Shown here: positions 6,926 to 14,213 of the stretch, piece after piece | How the letters are laid out: the number at the start of each line of letters is the position of its first letter | How positions within the stretch are numbered: the stretch's first letter is position 1 | DNA from: Desulfonema limicola | Lineage (GTDB): Bacteria > Desulfobacterota > Desulfobacteria > Desulfobacterales > Desulfosalsimonadaceae | Reading direction: 5' to 3' | Assembly (NCBI GenBank): GCA_020722245.1 | Contig: DYLE01000027.1 | Coordinates: 1 to 17,114, forward strand | DNA length: 17,114 nt | The notes under the pieces: generated by a model | What the model was told of the DNA's origin: nothing | Seen by the model: only the letters and a program-made list of their open reading frames with translations | Databases searched by the model: none | Program-made: the position numbers and the translations under genes

Positions 6926-7348
6926 TTAAAAAGTTGGGAGAAGATCGGGGACGTATATCTGATTATAAGTTTTATTCCTTTGGCAAGAAAATGGCGCAAC
7001 GCACCCGGAACATCTATTTTTGACTGATGCGGCATGACGCATACCGATCATACGAAATGCCTCCTGTCGACTAATAATATGATATACGTCCCTGAATTTC
7101 CTCTGATGCGCCTTTTGGGATGCCCCAACGGCATGAATCGGATCCCCATCAACGTCTTTTTGGAGGACGAGTACGCACGGCCCCTCTGAATAATCGGGAT
7201 AGTCCTCCACAATGATGCCTTCATTGATCCCGGCCAGGACGTCTTTGATAAAAATATCATCCGCAGCCAACTCATCATAGCCATGTTCAGATACCAGAAT
7301 CTGGCCTTGCTGGATCAAGTGGCGGATCAACTCAAATGTCTTGCTCAT
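6926..7348 (-). CDS. DUF4258 protein, frameshifted and overwritten by a mobile repeat
   Basis: 140 residues as read. Residues 1-72 are typical of DUF4258, a small family often found in toxin-antitoxin-like pairs: LIRHLIQQGQILVSEHGYDEL, then an acidic EDYPDY segment, then GPCVLVLQKD and PIHAV. The family normally continues H(V/A)VWGIPKG. Here the frame reads PIHAVGAS, and one extra base near 7127 would restore VWGIPKGAS, so a single-base deletion is likely. From about residue 84 the codons belong to the repeat element at 6945-7098, and the protein stops soon after it, so the native C-terminus is lost. No YgiT-type antitoxin gene is visible beside it. The start ATG (7346-7348) overlaps the TGA of the upstream transposase frame. 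I expect it to be non-functional, though the N-terminal half may still be translated. Confidence 0.6.
   Translation of the reverse strand: MSKTFELIRHLIQQGQILVSEHGYDELAADDIFIKDVLAGINEGIIVEDYPDYSEGPCVLVLQKDVDGDPIHAVGASQKAHQRKFRDVYHIISRQEAFRMIGMRHAASVKNRCSGCVAPFSCQRNKTYNQIYVPDLLPTF
6945..7098. mobile_element. Repeat copy B: ~150-bp MITE-like element with short TIRs
   Basis: Both ends carry GGGACGTATATC: on the plus strand at 6948-6959 and on the minus strand at 7092-7081. Similar AT-rich sequence follows inwards (TGATTATAAG versus ATATTATTAG). The interior matches copy A at 5519-5626. The element interrupts the DUF4258 gene, whose family resemblance ends at its border. No transposase is encoded inside. 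Ends of this kind are reminiscent of sequences that flank RAYT/IS200-like genes in related bacteria; this is from memory and needs a search. Confidence 0.6.
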
Positions 7349-7425
7349 AAAGGAATCTTATTCAAAGATGCCTTATTTGGCAATGGTTTTGTCACAATGA
7401 TGAATAATGATGGCGTCGGTCCTTT

Positions 7426-7599
7426 GATGAACCTACCGTTTCCGTAAAAGCATCCGTCCGTGGCGATAATGTGCAGATGAGGGTTAAAGTTTAAAAAATC
7501 GTCGAAGGTCTGAACCGCGATCACTCCCCCGGGGACCGCCTCGTCATATGAAACCCCGGATTTCCAAAAAACAGGTTTTGAAAACCCATAACCCTTACG
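7426..7599 (-). pseudogene. IS91-family (Y2 HUH) transposase fragment
   Basis: The minus-strand frame encodes YDEAVPGGVIAVQTF, then DFLNFNPHLHIIATDGCFYG and NGRF. This is the well-known IS91/IS801 transposase segment around the HxH metal-binding motif (here PHLHII). Neither the upstream part nor the downstream tyrosine region is present, and there is no start codon of its own. The frame is open from 7599 to the TGA at 7345-7347, but family resemblance fades after NGRF (about 7429). It directly follows the stop codon of the RND transporter fragment in the same frame, so the two truncated pieces abut. Confidence 0.7.
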
Positions 7600-7930
7600 T
7601 CATGAATCGGACTGGGCCAGGGATTCGCCAAGCCGGGCAGGGATAATTTTTTTTAGAAGCCGGCTCGGCCGGTTCAGATTGATGTTCGTCATGCGGATCG
7701 CCGCGGGCACCAGCAGGATGGAGCCGATGGTGGTGTTGATCATGGTCAGGGCGATGAGCAGGCCGAAAAGGATGATGGGCAGGAAGTTGGAGGTGGTCAG
7801 GACCATGAAGCCGCAGATCAGCGCCAGAGAGGTGAACAGGATGGCCTTTCCGGACCTGAAGGTGGTATGATAGATGGCGTAGGCCGGGTGGGTGTGGGTC
7901 CTCCGATCCATTGAATCTGCACCGCCGCTT
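7600..7930 (-). pseudogene. RND/MMPL transporter, C-terminal fragment
   Basis: About 110 codons ending at TGA 7600-7602. GKAILFTSLALICGFMVL, then FLPIILFGLLIALTMINTT and ILLVPAAI, match the last transmembrane helices of RND-superfamily (MMPL/HAE3-type) permeases. A full protein would need some 650 or more further residues upstream. On this strand the space is taken by the LolA-like gene running the other way, and resemblance is lost above about 7911. It is therefore a truncated relic. Such permeases are commonly encoded in the same operon and direction as LolA-like proteins of the kind found next door, so the opposite orientation points to a rearrangement, perhaps linked to the adjoining IS91 fragment. 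Confidence 0.7.
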
Positions 7931-8057
7931 TTTTTTGTCGATTTTTAAAAATGAATCTGTTAGCCTGAATCCGTTTTGGGTCATGCCGTGCCTGAGCGGG
8001 CCCAGATCGTGCCTTTTTCAGGCAGGCCACACGCTTTACCGGTTTATGGAGGTAATC

Positions 8058-8798
8058 ATGAAGGGTCGCATTTTTGTCTCGTGCATGATGATTTTTTTAT
8101 TCTGCCAGCCGCTGTATGCCTTAACCGGCCGGGAGATCATGGAAAAGTCCGACGCCCTGCCTGAGCCGGACACGGCGCTCAGCAAGATTCTGATGCGGAT
8201 TCATAAGGGGGATGCGGTCGAGGAGAAGGAGCTTGTCCTTCAGATGAAGCGGTATGCCGATGATGAAGACAAGGCCATGATCGCCTTTATTCGTCCCACC
8301 CAGATCAAGCTGCTGACCCATTCCCACAAGGCCGCCGATGACGATCAGTGGCTCAGGCTCTCCTCGGGCAAGATCAAGCGGATCGCCTCCTCATCCCGGG
8401 GCAAGCCTTTTGTGAACTCTCATTTCTATTACGAGGATCTGACCTCCGTGGACATTGATGACTATGACTATCAGCTTCTCGGCGAGGGAAAAGCCGTGGG
8501 GGAAGACTGCTATCAGGTGCAGGCGATAAAGAAGGTCGGGGAGAAGGTTTACGACAAGGTGGTTTTTTACCCCCGGAAATCCGATTTTTTTGTGGTTCGG
8601 ATAGATTTCTACAAGGACGGGGAGTTCCATAAGTTCCTTGAAAACTATGAGGTGAAAACCATTGACGGGATTTTAACCCCCTATAAGGTCAAGATGGAAC
8701 TTGTGGACGGAAATGGGTATACCGAGCTTGAGCTGAAGGAATTGAAGTATAATGAGGCGATCGATGACGCAAAGTTTAACAAGGAGGCGTTGCGATAG
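8058..8798 (+). CDS. LolA-like outer-membrane lipoprotein-sorting protein
   Basis: 246 residues. The ATG at 8058 is chosen over earlier in-frame starts because a TGGAGGT ribosome site lies just before it and a signal peptide follows (MKGRIFVSCMMIFLFCQPLYA, cleavage probably after residue 21). The mature protein fits the LolA-like beta-fold family annotated as outer membrane lipoprotein-sorting protein. Visible landmarks are the ALSKILMRIHKGD opening, WLRLSSGKIKRIASSSR and FVNSHFYYEDL near residues 98-128, and the late EFHKFLENYEVKTIDGILTPYK segment. Proteins of this type act in the periplasm and usually work with RND permeases to move lipids or lipid-like molecules; the only RND sequence here is a fragment on the other strand. 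It leads a run of plus-strand envelope genes and ends 165 bp before the usable start of the beta-barrel gene. Confidence 0.82.
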   Translation: MKGRIFVSCMMIFLFCQPLYALTGREIMEKSDALPEPDTALSKILMRIHKGDAVEEKELVLQMKRYADDEDKAMIAFIRPTQIKLLTHSHKAADDDQWLRLSSGKIKRIASSSRGKPFVNSHFYYEDLTSVDIDDYDYQLLGEGKAVGEDCYQVQAIKKVGEKVYDKVVFYPRKSDFFVVRIDFYKDGEFHKFLENYEVKTIDGILTPYKVKMELVDGNGYTELELKELKYNEAIDDAKFNKEALR

Positions 8799-8963
8799 CC
8801 GAATATTACGATTGTGGGCGTTGCGCCGATGGGATTGCAAAATAAATGAAGCGGGGACGCGATATCTGCGAACCCGTGGGATCGCTTCTTCTTTTGTGAA
8901 TGAGGTTGGATTATTAATATTAAAGGTCACGGCGTCAGATCCCTTCTCTTTGTATGTGCTCTT

Positions 8964-10490
8964 TTGATTGCCCTTGGCGGGGTTGAGATCATTTATCCTT
9001 CGTGTTTCCTGATGGCTGCGGATTCCATGGACTCCGTGACGTCGGAGGAGAACAACGCACCCGATGACCTGAAGAACGGGGAGGATTCCTCTGATGACCT
9101 GGCGTTTGATGAGGACTGGGAGTCGGAGCTGGAGGAAGGGCCTGAAGCGGGCGGCAGCGCCCCTTTGTTTACCTGGCGGATTGATGCGGCCATTGAAAAC
9201 TATGTCAACACCCGACGGGAGCTTCATTTTATTGATGCGAGCGTGAAGAATGAGGTTTCCGCGCGACTGGAATGCCGGTACGGACCGTCCGACAGCTATT
9301 TTTTTTCCGTCACCCATGTCTATTTTTTCCCCACCTTTTTAAATGAGGATATCGGAGAGCATTATCCTTATGTCGAAGGCAGCGAAACCTATCGGAACCT
9401 GAGGATTTCGAGCGATGCGTGTGAAATCATGCCCAGAGAGTTTTATTATAACTGGCAAAACAGCGGATACCGGATTCGGATCGGCAATCAGCTGTTTTCA
9501 TGGGGGACGGCAGATTTCATGAATTCCACCCAGTACTTTAACCCCCCGGATTTAAGGGAGCTGATGTTCATCGATGAGGATGAGGCGCGTTTCGGTGTGC
9601 CGGCGGTGTCGGGAATGGCCTTTTTTGACCAGTTCACCCTGGAGATGGTCTTTGTTCCGCTTCACGTGGAGGAGGCCCTCCCCGTGACCAACAGCTTCTG
9701 GGCGGTCAAGGAGGTGGAGGACGCCTACCCGTTGATTTTTGATGAGCCTCAACACCTGTCCGCAAAGATGGAAAACTTCGGATACGGCGCCAGGGTTTCC
9801 AGCACCTATGAAGGAATGGATTTCTCCTTGAGCGGGTATCATGGTCCGGACCGCGACCAGATTCTTATTCCATTCCGCACCGTGCTTGAGGAGAACCAGA
9901 CGGTGGCTGTGATGATTCAACCTCAGGCCTTTATTGTGGATTATGTGGGGTTTGACTTTGCATGGACCTATGAGGATTTTGTTTTTCAGGCCGAGACCGC
10001 CTTTTCGCCGAACAGAAGGGGATTTATCGAGCAGGACACCGATCGTCCTCAGGACCTGGAGTTTCCCTATGATACCACACGGAGCGATTATCTTTCCTAC
10101 TCCCTGGGGTTTAACTACTTTATTCCGCTTTATGAACTGATTCCGGACCATGCCGGGGACACCCTGTTTACCATGGAATGGTATCAGGCCCAGTACTTTG
10201 AGGATGATATCAGCCCGCCCGAGATCACGGATATTCTCACCTGCCGGCTCCAGGATGACTATTTTGACAAGCGGATCAACCTGTCCCTGACCGCGGTGAT
10301 TGAGACCCGCAACAGCGGTTATGTGCTGTGGCCTCAGATCGGGTATGACTTTAAAAACGGGTTTAAGCTTGAGCTGAGCTATGTGGGCATCCGGGGTCAG
10401 GGCGAAGGGGATTATGAAAGGGATTCCCTGTTCTATTATTACGGGAGCAATGATTTTATTATGGTGAACCTCCGTTATGCATACCCATAA
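8964..10490 (+). CDS. Outer-membrane beta-barrel protein (DUF1302-like)
   Basis: 508 residues from the TTG at 8964, but this start would cut off the signal peptide. The open frame extends up to a TGA at 8901, and the stretch from 8919 codes IKGHGVRSLLFVCALLIALGG, a good signal sequence; the only candidate start there is a rare ATT. Mature residues begin with a strongly acidic tail (EENNAPDDLKNGEDSSDD), then alternating beta strands. NQLFSWGTADFMNSTQYFNP followed by PDLRELMF is the landmark seen in DUF1302-type and alginate-export-like barrels that take up or export small molecules. The C-terminus, MVNLRYAYP, ends in aromatic/alternating residues as barrels do, though the last residue is proline. 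The end overlaps the next gene by 14 bp, so the two are probably co-translated. The substrate is unknown. Confidence 0.75.
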   Translation: MIALGGVEIIYPSCFLMAADSMDSVTSEENNAPDDLKNGEDSSDDLAFDEDWESELEEGPEAGGSAPLFTWRIDAAIENYVNTRRELHFIDASVKNEVSARLECRYGPSDSYFFSVTHVYFFPTFLNEDIGEHYPYVEGSETYRNLRISSDACEIMPREFYYNWQNSGYRIRIGNQLFSWGTADFMNSTQYFNPPDLRELMFIDEDEARFGVPAVSGMAFFDQFTLEMVFVPLHVEEALPVTNSFWAVKEVEDAYPLIFDEPQHLSAKMENFGYGARVSSTYEGMDFSLSGYHGPDRDQILIPFRTVLEENQTVAVMIQPQAFIVDYVGFDFAWTYEDFVFQAETAFSPNRRGFIEQDTDRPQDLEFPYDTTRSDYLSYSLGFNYFIPLYELIPDHAGDTLFTMEWYQAQYFEDDISPPEITDILTCRLQDDYFDKRINLSLTAVIETRNSGYVLWPQIGYDFKNGFKLELSYVGIRGQGEGDYERDSLFYYYGSNDFIMVNLRYAYP

Positions 10491-13095
10491 GGTTTACATC
10501 GGTATATTACTGGCCGCCCTGCTGGCGGTGTCCGGGTGCGGTGATTCGTCCGGAAAGAAGGGGATTGTCCTTTCCGGCACCCTGGCGTTTCCGGAATCGG
10601 TTGCGGATTCCGATGCGCCGGTGCTTGTATCGGTCACCAGCAGCATTGATGCGGATCTTCTTGAAAACAACCCCCGGGAGGTCATCATCGCGTATGTGGT
10701 GGCGGACAAGGCCAATGCCTCTTTTCGCGTGGATCTTTCGGGCAAGGGGCTGAAGGCCGGGGACATTGTTTATCTGATTGCGTTTGTCGATAACAACTAC
10801 ACCAATGATGTTCCCTTTCCGGACAAGGGGGATCTCATAGGGGTTTATTATGAGGAAGGGAAAATCACACCCGGCGTGGAGCTGCACGAGGGGTTAAACG
10901 AGGGGTTTCACATCGACATCAACCGGGAGGTGTTTGACTATGAGGCCTCGGTTTCCGGAAGGATACTGGGGGATGACACAGGCGAGGTGACCCTGGTGGC
11001 GTATGCGGGGGATATCGAGTCCTCTGATTTTACCTCTCTGGATTTTAACGATGTGATGGGGTTTAAGACGCTCACCAAGGGATCGGGGTCCCAGGCTTAT
11101 ACAATAGATATTCTTCCCTACGGCAGGGATGTGCCGATTGAAAACCTGCAGGTTTTTGCTCTGCTGGACGCCAACGGAAGCGGCAGCGTGGACGGAGGGG
11201 ACCGGATCGGGTTTTACGCGAAAACCGAAGAGGAGTTTTCCTCCCTGATTACGATAACCGGAGGGGAGGTTTCCGGCATCGACATGGAGTTTAAGTTTGA
11301 TGTGAAGTCTCCTTCTGCATCTCCGGTGTCTGTTTCCGGGGATTTTTCTCTGCCGGCGGCCTACAGCCCGGGCGCCCCGCCGGTGTATATCGCCGTATTT
11401 GACGGGTCTGATCCGGATGCGGTGATGGCGGACCCGTTTGGTGCGATCCTTTATTTTTCAAGGATAACCGCTCCGGAGACGAACTTTTTCTTTGATCTGA
11501 CGGACACGGGGCTGGCGCCCGGGGACCGGGTGATGCTGATCGGCCTGTGGGACAAGGATTTTGTGGGCGGTTTTCCAGGGTTTACCCCTGGCGATGTTAT
11601 CGGGACGTATTTTGAGGCGGGCAAGATCACGCCTGCAGTGGAGCTGCACGAGGGGTTAAACGAGGGGTTTCACATCGACATCAACCGGGAGGTGTTTGAC
11701 TATGAGGCCTCGGTTTCCGGAAGGATACTGGGGGATGACACAGGCGAGGTGACCCTGGTGGCGTATGCGGGGGATATCGAGTCCTCTGATTTTACCTCTC
11801 TGGATTTTAACGATGTGATGGGGTTTAAGACGCTCACCAAGGGATCGGGGTCCCAGGCTTATACAATAGATATTCTTCCCTACGGCAGGGATGTGCCGAT
11901 TGAAAACCTGCAGGTTTTTGCTCTGCTGGACGCCAACGGAAGCGGCAGCGTGGACGGAGGGGACCGGATCGGGTTTTACGCGAAAACCGAAGAGGAGTTT
12001 TCCTCCCTGATTACGATAACCGGAGGGGAGGTTTCCGGCATCGACATGGAGTTTAAGCTCGATGTTCAACAGGCATCCGGAATCGATATGTCCATCGCCG
12101 GAATGTTTACTGTTTCTTCAGAGTATTTTTACGGGGATAGCCCCATGTATATCATCGTTTACTCGGCAGATGATCCCCAGGATATTTTTGAAGACCCATA
12201 TGCCGGGTTGAAATACTTCTACCGCATGCCGCTTGCTGATTTTTATTTTGATTGCGACCTGTCGCACACCGATCTGGTGCCCGGAGAGTCCGTGATTATT
12301 GCCGGGCTGTGGGACAGGGATTTTACAGGGGGATTTCCCGGTCTCACTTCAGGAGACAAGATCGGAATCGTTCAAAACAAGGACACCTATCAGTTTGCCG
12401 CGGAACTCAACTATGGAAGAAACATGACTCCCCCTGCTGGGTATGAGTTCAGGATCAACAAGCTTATCTATGACTTTGATGCGGACATCGATTACGCCCT
12501 GGATATGAGCGGTACCGGAAGCTTTGACGTGGAAAAGGCAAAAATCATGGTGCTGGCGATTCATGTGGAGGGGGTTTCCGGAAGCCTGAACGCCGCCTGT
12601 GAGATCGAGCTTGGCATTGATATGGATTACCTGCTGGGAGTCGATATCCTTCCGGCAACCGCGTATGATTATATCGGTATCGGCGAAAAAGAGGATCCCT
12701 GTCCTCCCAGAAGGCTTCCGATTCTCACCGCTCTGTATGAGGAGGTCGTGGTCTGGGAGGATAATCAACCGCCTGATCCCTTAATCAAGGGGCTTGATCA
12801 TGGAACCAAAGATGAACGCACCGCCTACCTTGTGGCTATTCTGGATAAAAATGGAAACGGCCAGCTCGACCGGGAGGATGAAATCGGGTATTATGGAACT
12901 GATGTCGTAGAAATTATCGATGGTATTCCCACAGGCGACCTGCCCTGCTGTTTCGATCTTGACATACCGGAGTGGTTTTCCGGCAAGCTTTACCTGCCCA
13001 CCCCCATCAAGCGGATCACCAAAGGGACAAACCGTGAGCAACGAAACGACGGCTCCTATGGTCCCTACTGGATTTCAGGTTTTAGATCCTACTGA
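10477..13095 (+). CDS. Large lipoprotein with three related segments and EF-hand-like loops
   Basis: 872 residues. MHTHKVYIGILLAALLAVSGC is a lipoprotein signal with lipobox VSGC (Cys21). The mature protein has three related segments. Each holds a beta-rich unit with a 'GD.IG.Y' turn and then a beta domain. In the first two, residues 134-273 and 388-527 are identical to each other, while the sequence before them has diverged (GDLIGVYYEEGKITPG versus GDVIGTYFEAGKITPA). The third segment is more distant. Asp-rich loops resembling EF-hand or dockerin calcium sites are visible: DANGSGSVDGGD from 231 and again from 485, and DKNGNGQLDRED from 790. No known family was recognised. The start ATG lies inside the end of the beta-barrel gene, so it may be a surface or periplasmic partner of that barrel. 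No transmembrane segment follows the signal. Confidence 0.75.
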   Translation: MHTHKVYIGILLAALLAVSGCGDSSGKKGIVLSGTLAFPESVADSDAPVLVSVTSSIDADLLENNPREVIIAYVVADKANASFRVDLSGKGLKAGDIVYLIAFVDNNYTNDVPFPDKGDLIGVYYEEGKITPGVELHEGLNEGFHIDINREVFDYEASVSGRILGDDTGEVTLVAYAGDIESSDFTSLDFNDVMGFKTLTKGSGSQAYTIDILPYGRDVPIENLQVFALLDANGSGSVDGGDRIGFYAKTEEEFSSLITITGGEVSGIDMEFKFDVKSPSASPVSVSGDFSLPAAYSPGAPPVYIAVFDGSDPDAVMADPFGAILYFSRITAPETNFFFDLTDTGLAPGDRVMLIGLWDKDFVGGFPGFTPGDVIGTYFEAGKITPAVELHEGLNEGFHIDINREVFDYEASVSGRILGDDTGEVTLVAYAGDIESSDFTSLDFNDVMGFKTLTKGSGSQAYTIDILPYGRDVPIENLQVFALLDANGSGSVDGGDRIGFYAKTEEEFSSLITITGGEVSGIDMEFKLDVQQASGIDMSIAGMFTVSSEYFYGDSPMYIIVYSADDPQDIFEDPYAGLKYFYRMPLADFYFDCDLSHTDLVPGESVIIAGLWDRDFTGGFPGLTSGDKIGIVQNKDTYQFAAELNYGRNMTPPAGYEFRINKLIYDFDADIDYALDMSGTGSFDVEKAKIMVLAIHVEGVSGSLNAACEIELGIDMDYLLGVDILPATAYDYIGIGEKEDPCPPRRLPILTALYEEVVVWEDNQPPDPLIKGLDHGTKDERTAYLVAILDKNGNGQLDREDEIGYYGTDVVEIIDGIPTGDLPCCFDLDIPEWFSGKLYLPTPIKRITKGTNREQRNDGSYGPYWISGFRSY
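10876..11295 (+). repeat. 420-bp direct repeat, copy 1
   Basis: Base-for-base identical by eye to 11638-12057 (offset 762 bp, equal to 254 codons). It encodes 140 residues of the large lipoprotein, from VELHEGLNEG to IDMEFK, including one EF-hand-like loop. The reading frame is kept between copies. Confidence 0.9.
11638..12057 (+). repeat. 420-bp direct repeat, copy 2
   Basis: Second copy of 10876-11295. Identity stops abruptly on both sides although the neighbouring protein sequence is still clearly related, which points to recent homogenisation rather than a fresh duplication of a whole unit. Confidence 0.9.
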
Positions 13096-13200
13096 GCCGC
13101 TGGTCTTGCAGGCGAAAATCAGTGAAGCCTTACACTGCCTTGAGCCTTTAACCGACAACTGGGGAACGCAAAACTTGAGCCTAAACCTTGTTTAAAATGG

Positions 13201-13228
13201 TTGACAGGTGTTTTTATATCCGTTAAAT
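13201..13228 (+). promoter_or_regulatory. Sigma-70-like promoter for the TRAP operon
   Basis: A perfect -35 box TTGACA (13201-13206), a 16-base spacer, and a -10 candidate TTAAAT (13223-13228). It lies in an AT-rich gap (13096-13295) between the large lipoprotein and tatT, about 70 bases before the tatT start. The -10 is only a 4/6 match. The rest of the gap shows no gene that I recognise and no clear terminator. Confidence 0.5.
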
Positions 13229-13295
13229 AAAATAGCGATATTTTATAACATTTGTTTTATTATTTATTTTCTAGCGCCCCATAAGGAGAATTTGA

Positions 13296-14177
13296 ATGCG
13301 CCGTGGAGGGTTTATTTTATGGGTATGCCTTTTTTGGATGGCCGGTCTTTCCGGGTGCAGCAGCGTTGGGCTGAAAATCACCGTCGATTCCATGGAACCG
13401 TTACTGGAAAAAATGAATACCGCGGTCAACAAAAACAGCGACGTGCAGCTTGTAAAAGACGCCCTGCCCGCGAGCCTGATTCAGCTCGATGGTATTATTG
13501 AAGCCTCTCCGAACAACACCAAGGTGCTGGTCAAGGCGGCGGAGGCGTATTACGGCTACAGCTTTGTGTTTGTGGAGGACCAGGACCGGGATAGGGCGGC
13601 ACGTCTATACTACAAGTCTTTTCAGTACGCGTTGAGGGCGCTCAAAAAAAATAAAAAATTCGCAAGGGCGTTTGATGAGGGTTCTACGGAAGCTTTTACG
13701 GCCGGGCTTGAGGTGTTTGGAGAAAAGGACGTGCCGGCGATGTTCTGGACCGCAAGTTCCTGGCTGAGCTGGGCCGGTCTAAACGTGGACGACCCGGAGA
13801 TTTTCCTGGCGCTGCCCAAGATCGAGGCGATGCTTAAAAAATGCTGCGAGCTGGATGAATCCTATCGATACGGGGCGGCCCATACCGCTCTGGGCACCCT
13901 GCTTGCCTCCCGGTCAACGGCCATGGGCGGAGACCTGGAAAAGGCCAAGGCCGAGTACGACCGCGCCTTTAAGATTTCCGAAGGTAAACTCCTTATTTTT
14001 CCCCTGATGTACGCCAAGTATTACGCCTACCAGGTGCAGGACAGGGAGCTTTACCTGGACATCTTAAATGGGATTGTCTCGGCCCCAGACGACCTGCTTC
14101 CGGAGATGGCGTTTGTCAATGAGGCCTCCCGGCAGAAGGCCCAAAGGATGATTCAACAGGTGGATAATGTGTTTTAG
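13296..14177 (+). CDS. tatT: TatT-family lipoprotein (TRAP transporter T-component)
   Basis: 293 residues. MRRGGFILWVCLFWMAGLSGC is a lipoprotein signal with lipobox LSGC (Cys21). The mature part is all-helical with TPR-like character: helices around LVKAAEAYYGYSFVFVEDQD, RAARLYYKSFQYALRALKKN, DVPAMFWTASSWLSWAG and YGAAHTALGTLLASR. This matches the TatT family, known from Treponema pallidum, where a TPR-like lipoprotein partners with a TRAP binding protein. An AAGGAG site seven bases before the ATG sets the start. It is the first gene of a T-P-Q-M operon: the binding protein follows 36 bp later. TatT should sit in the periplasm, anchored by lipid, and is thought to help deliver ligand to or through the DctP-like protein. 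The ligand is unknown. Confidence 0.85.
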   Translation: MRRGGFILWVCLFWMAGLSGCSSVGLKITVDSMEPLLEKMNTAVNKNSDVQLVKDALPASLIQLDGIIEASPNNTKVLVKAAEAYYGYSFVFVEDQDRDRAARLYYKSFQYALRALKKNKKFARAFDEGSTEAFTAGLEVFGEKDVPAMFWTASSWLSWAGLNVDDPEIFLALPKIEAMLKKCCELDESYRYGAAHTALGTLLASRSTAMGGDLEKAKAEYDRAFKISEGKLLIFPLMYAKYYAYQVQDRELYLDILNGIVSAPDDLLPEMAFVNEASRQKAQRMIQQVDNVF

Positions 14178-14213
14178 TTTCAGCACCCCATTATTTTAGA
14201 AAGGCGGGTTTAC

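Noticed and set aside
7989..8024. Inverted repeat TGCCTGA/TCAGGCA before the LolA-like gene, as an operator.
   Set aside because: Only 7 bp with a 22-base gap, single occurrence, no promoter elements placed around it; chance is likely.
8752..8967. 71-codon open frame overlapping the end of the LolA-like gene.
   Set aside because: It overlaps a better gene, has no ribosome site and matches no family I know; its 3' half may simply be leader sequence.
13100..13170. Hairpin CAGTG...CACTG after the large lipoprotein gene, as a terminator.
   Set aside because: The stem is only 5 bp with no T-run after it.
12920..13195. 91-codon frame running from within the large lipoprotein into the gap.
   Set aside because: Most of it lies inside the lipoprotein in another frame and the tail has no recognisable motif.
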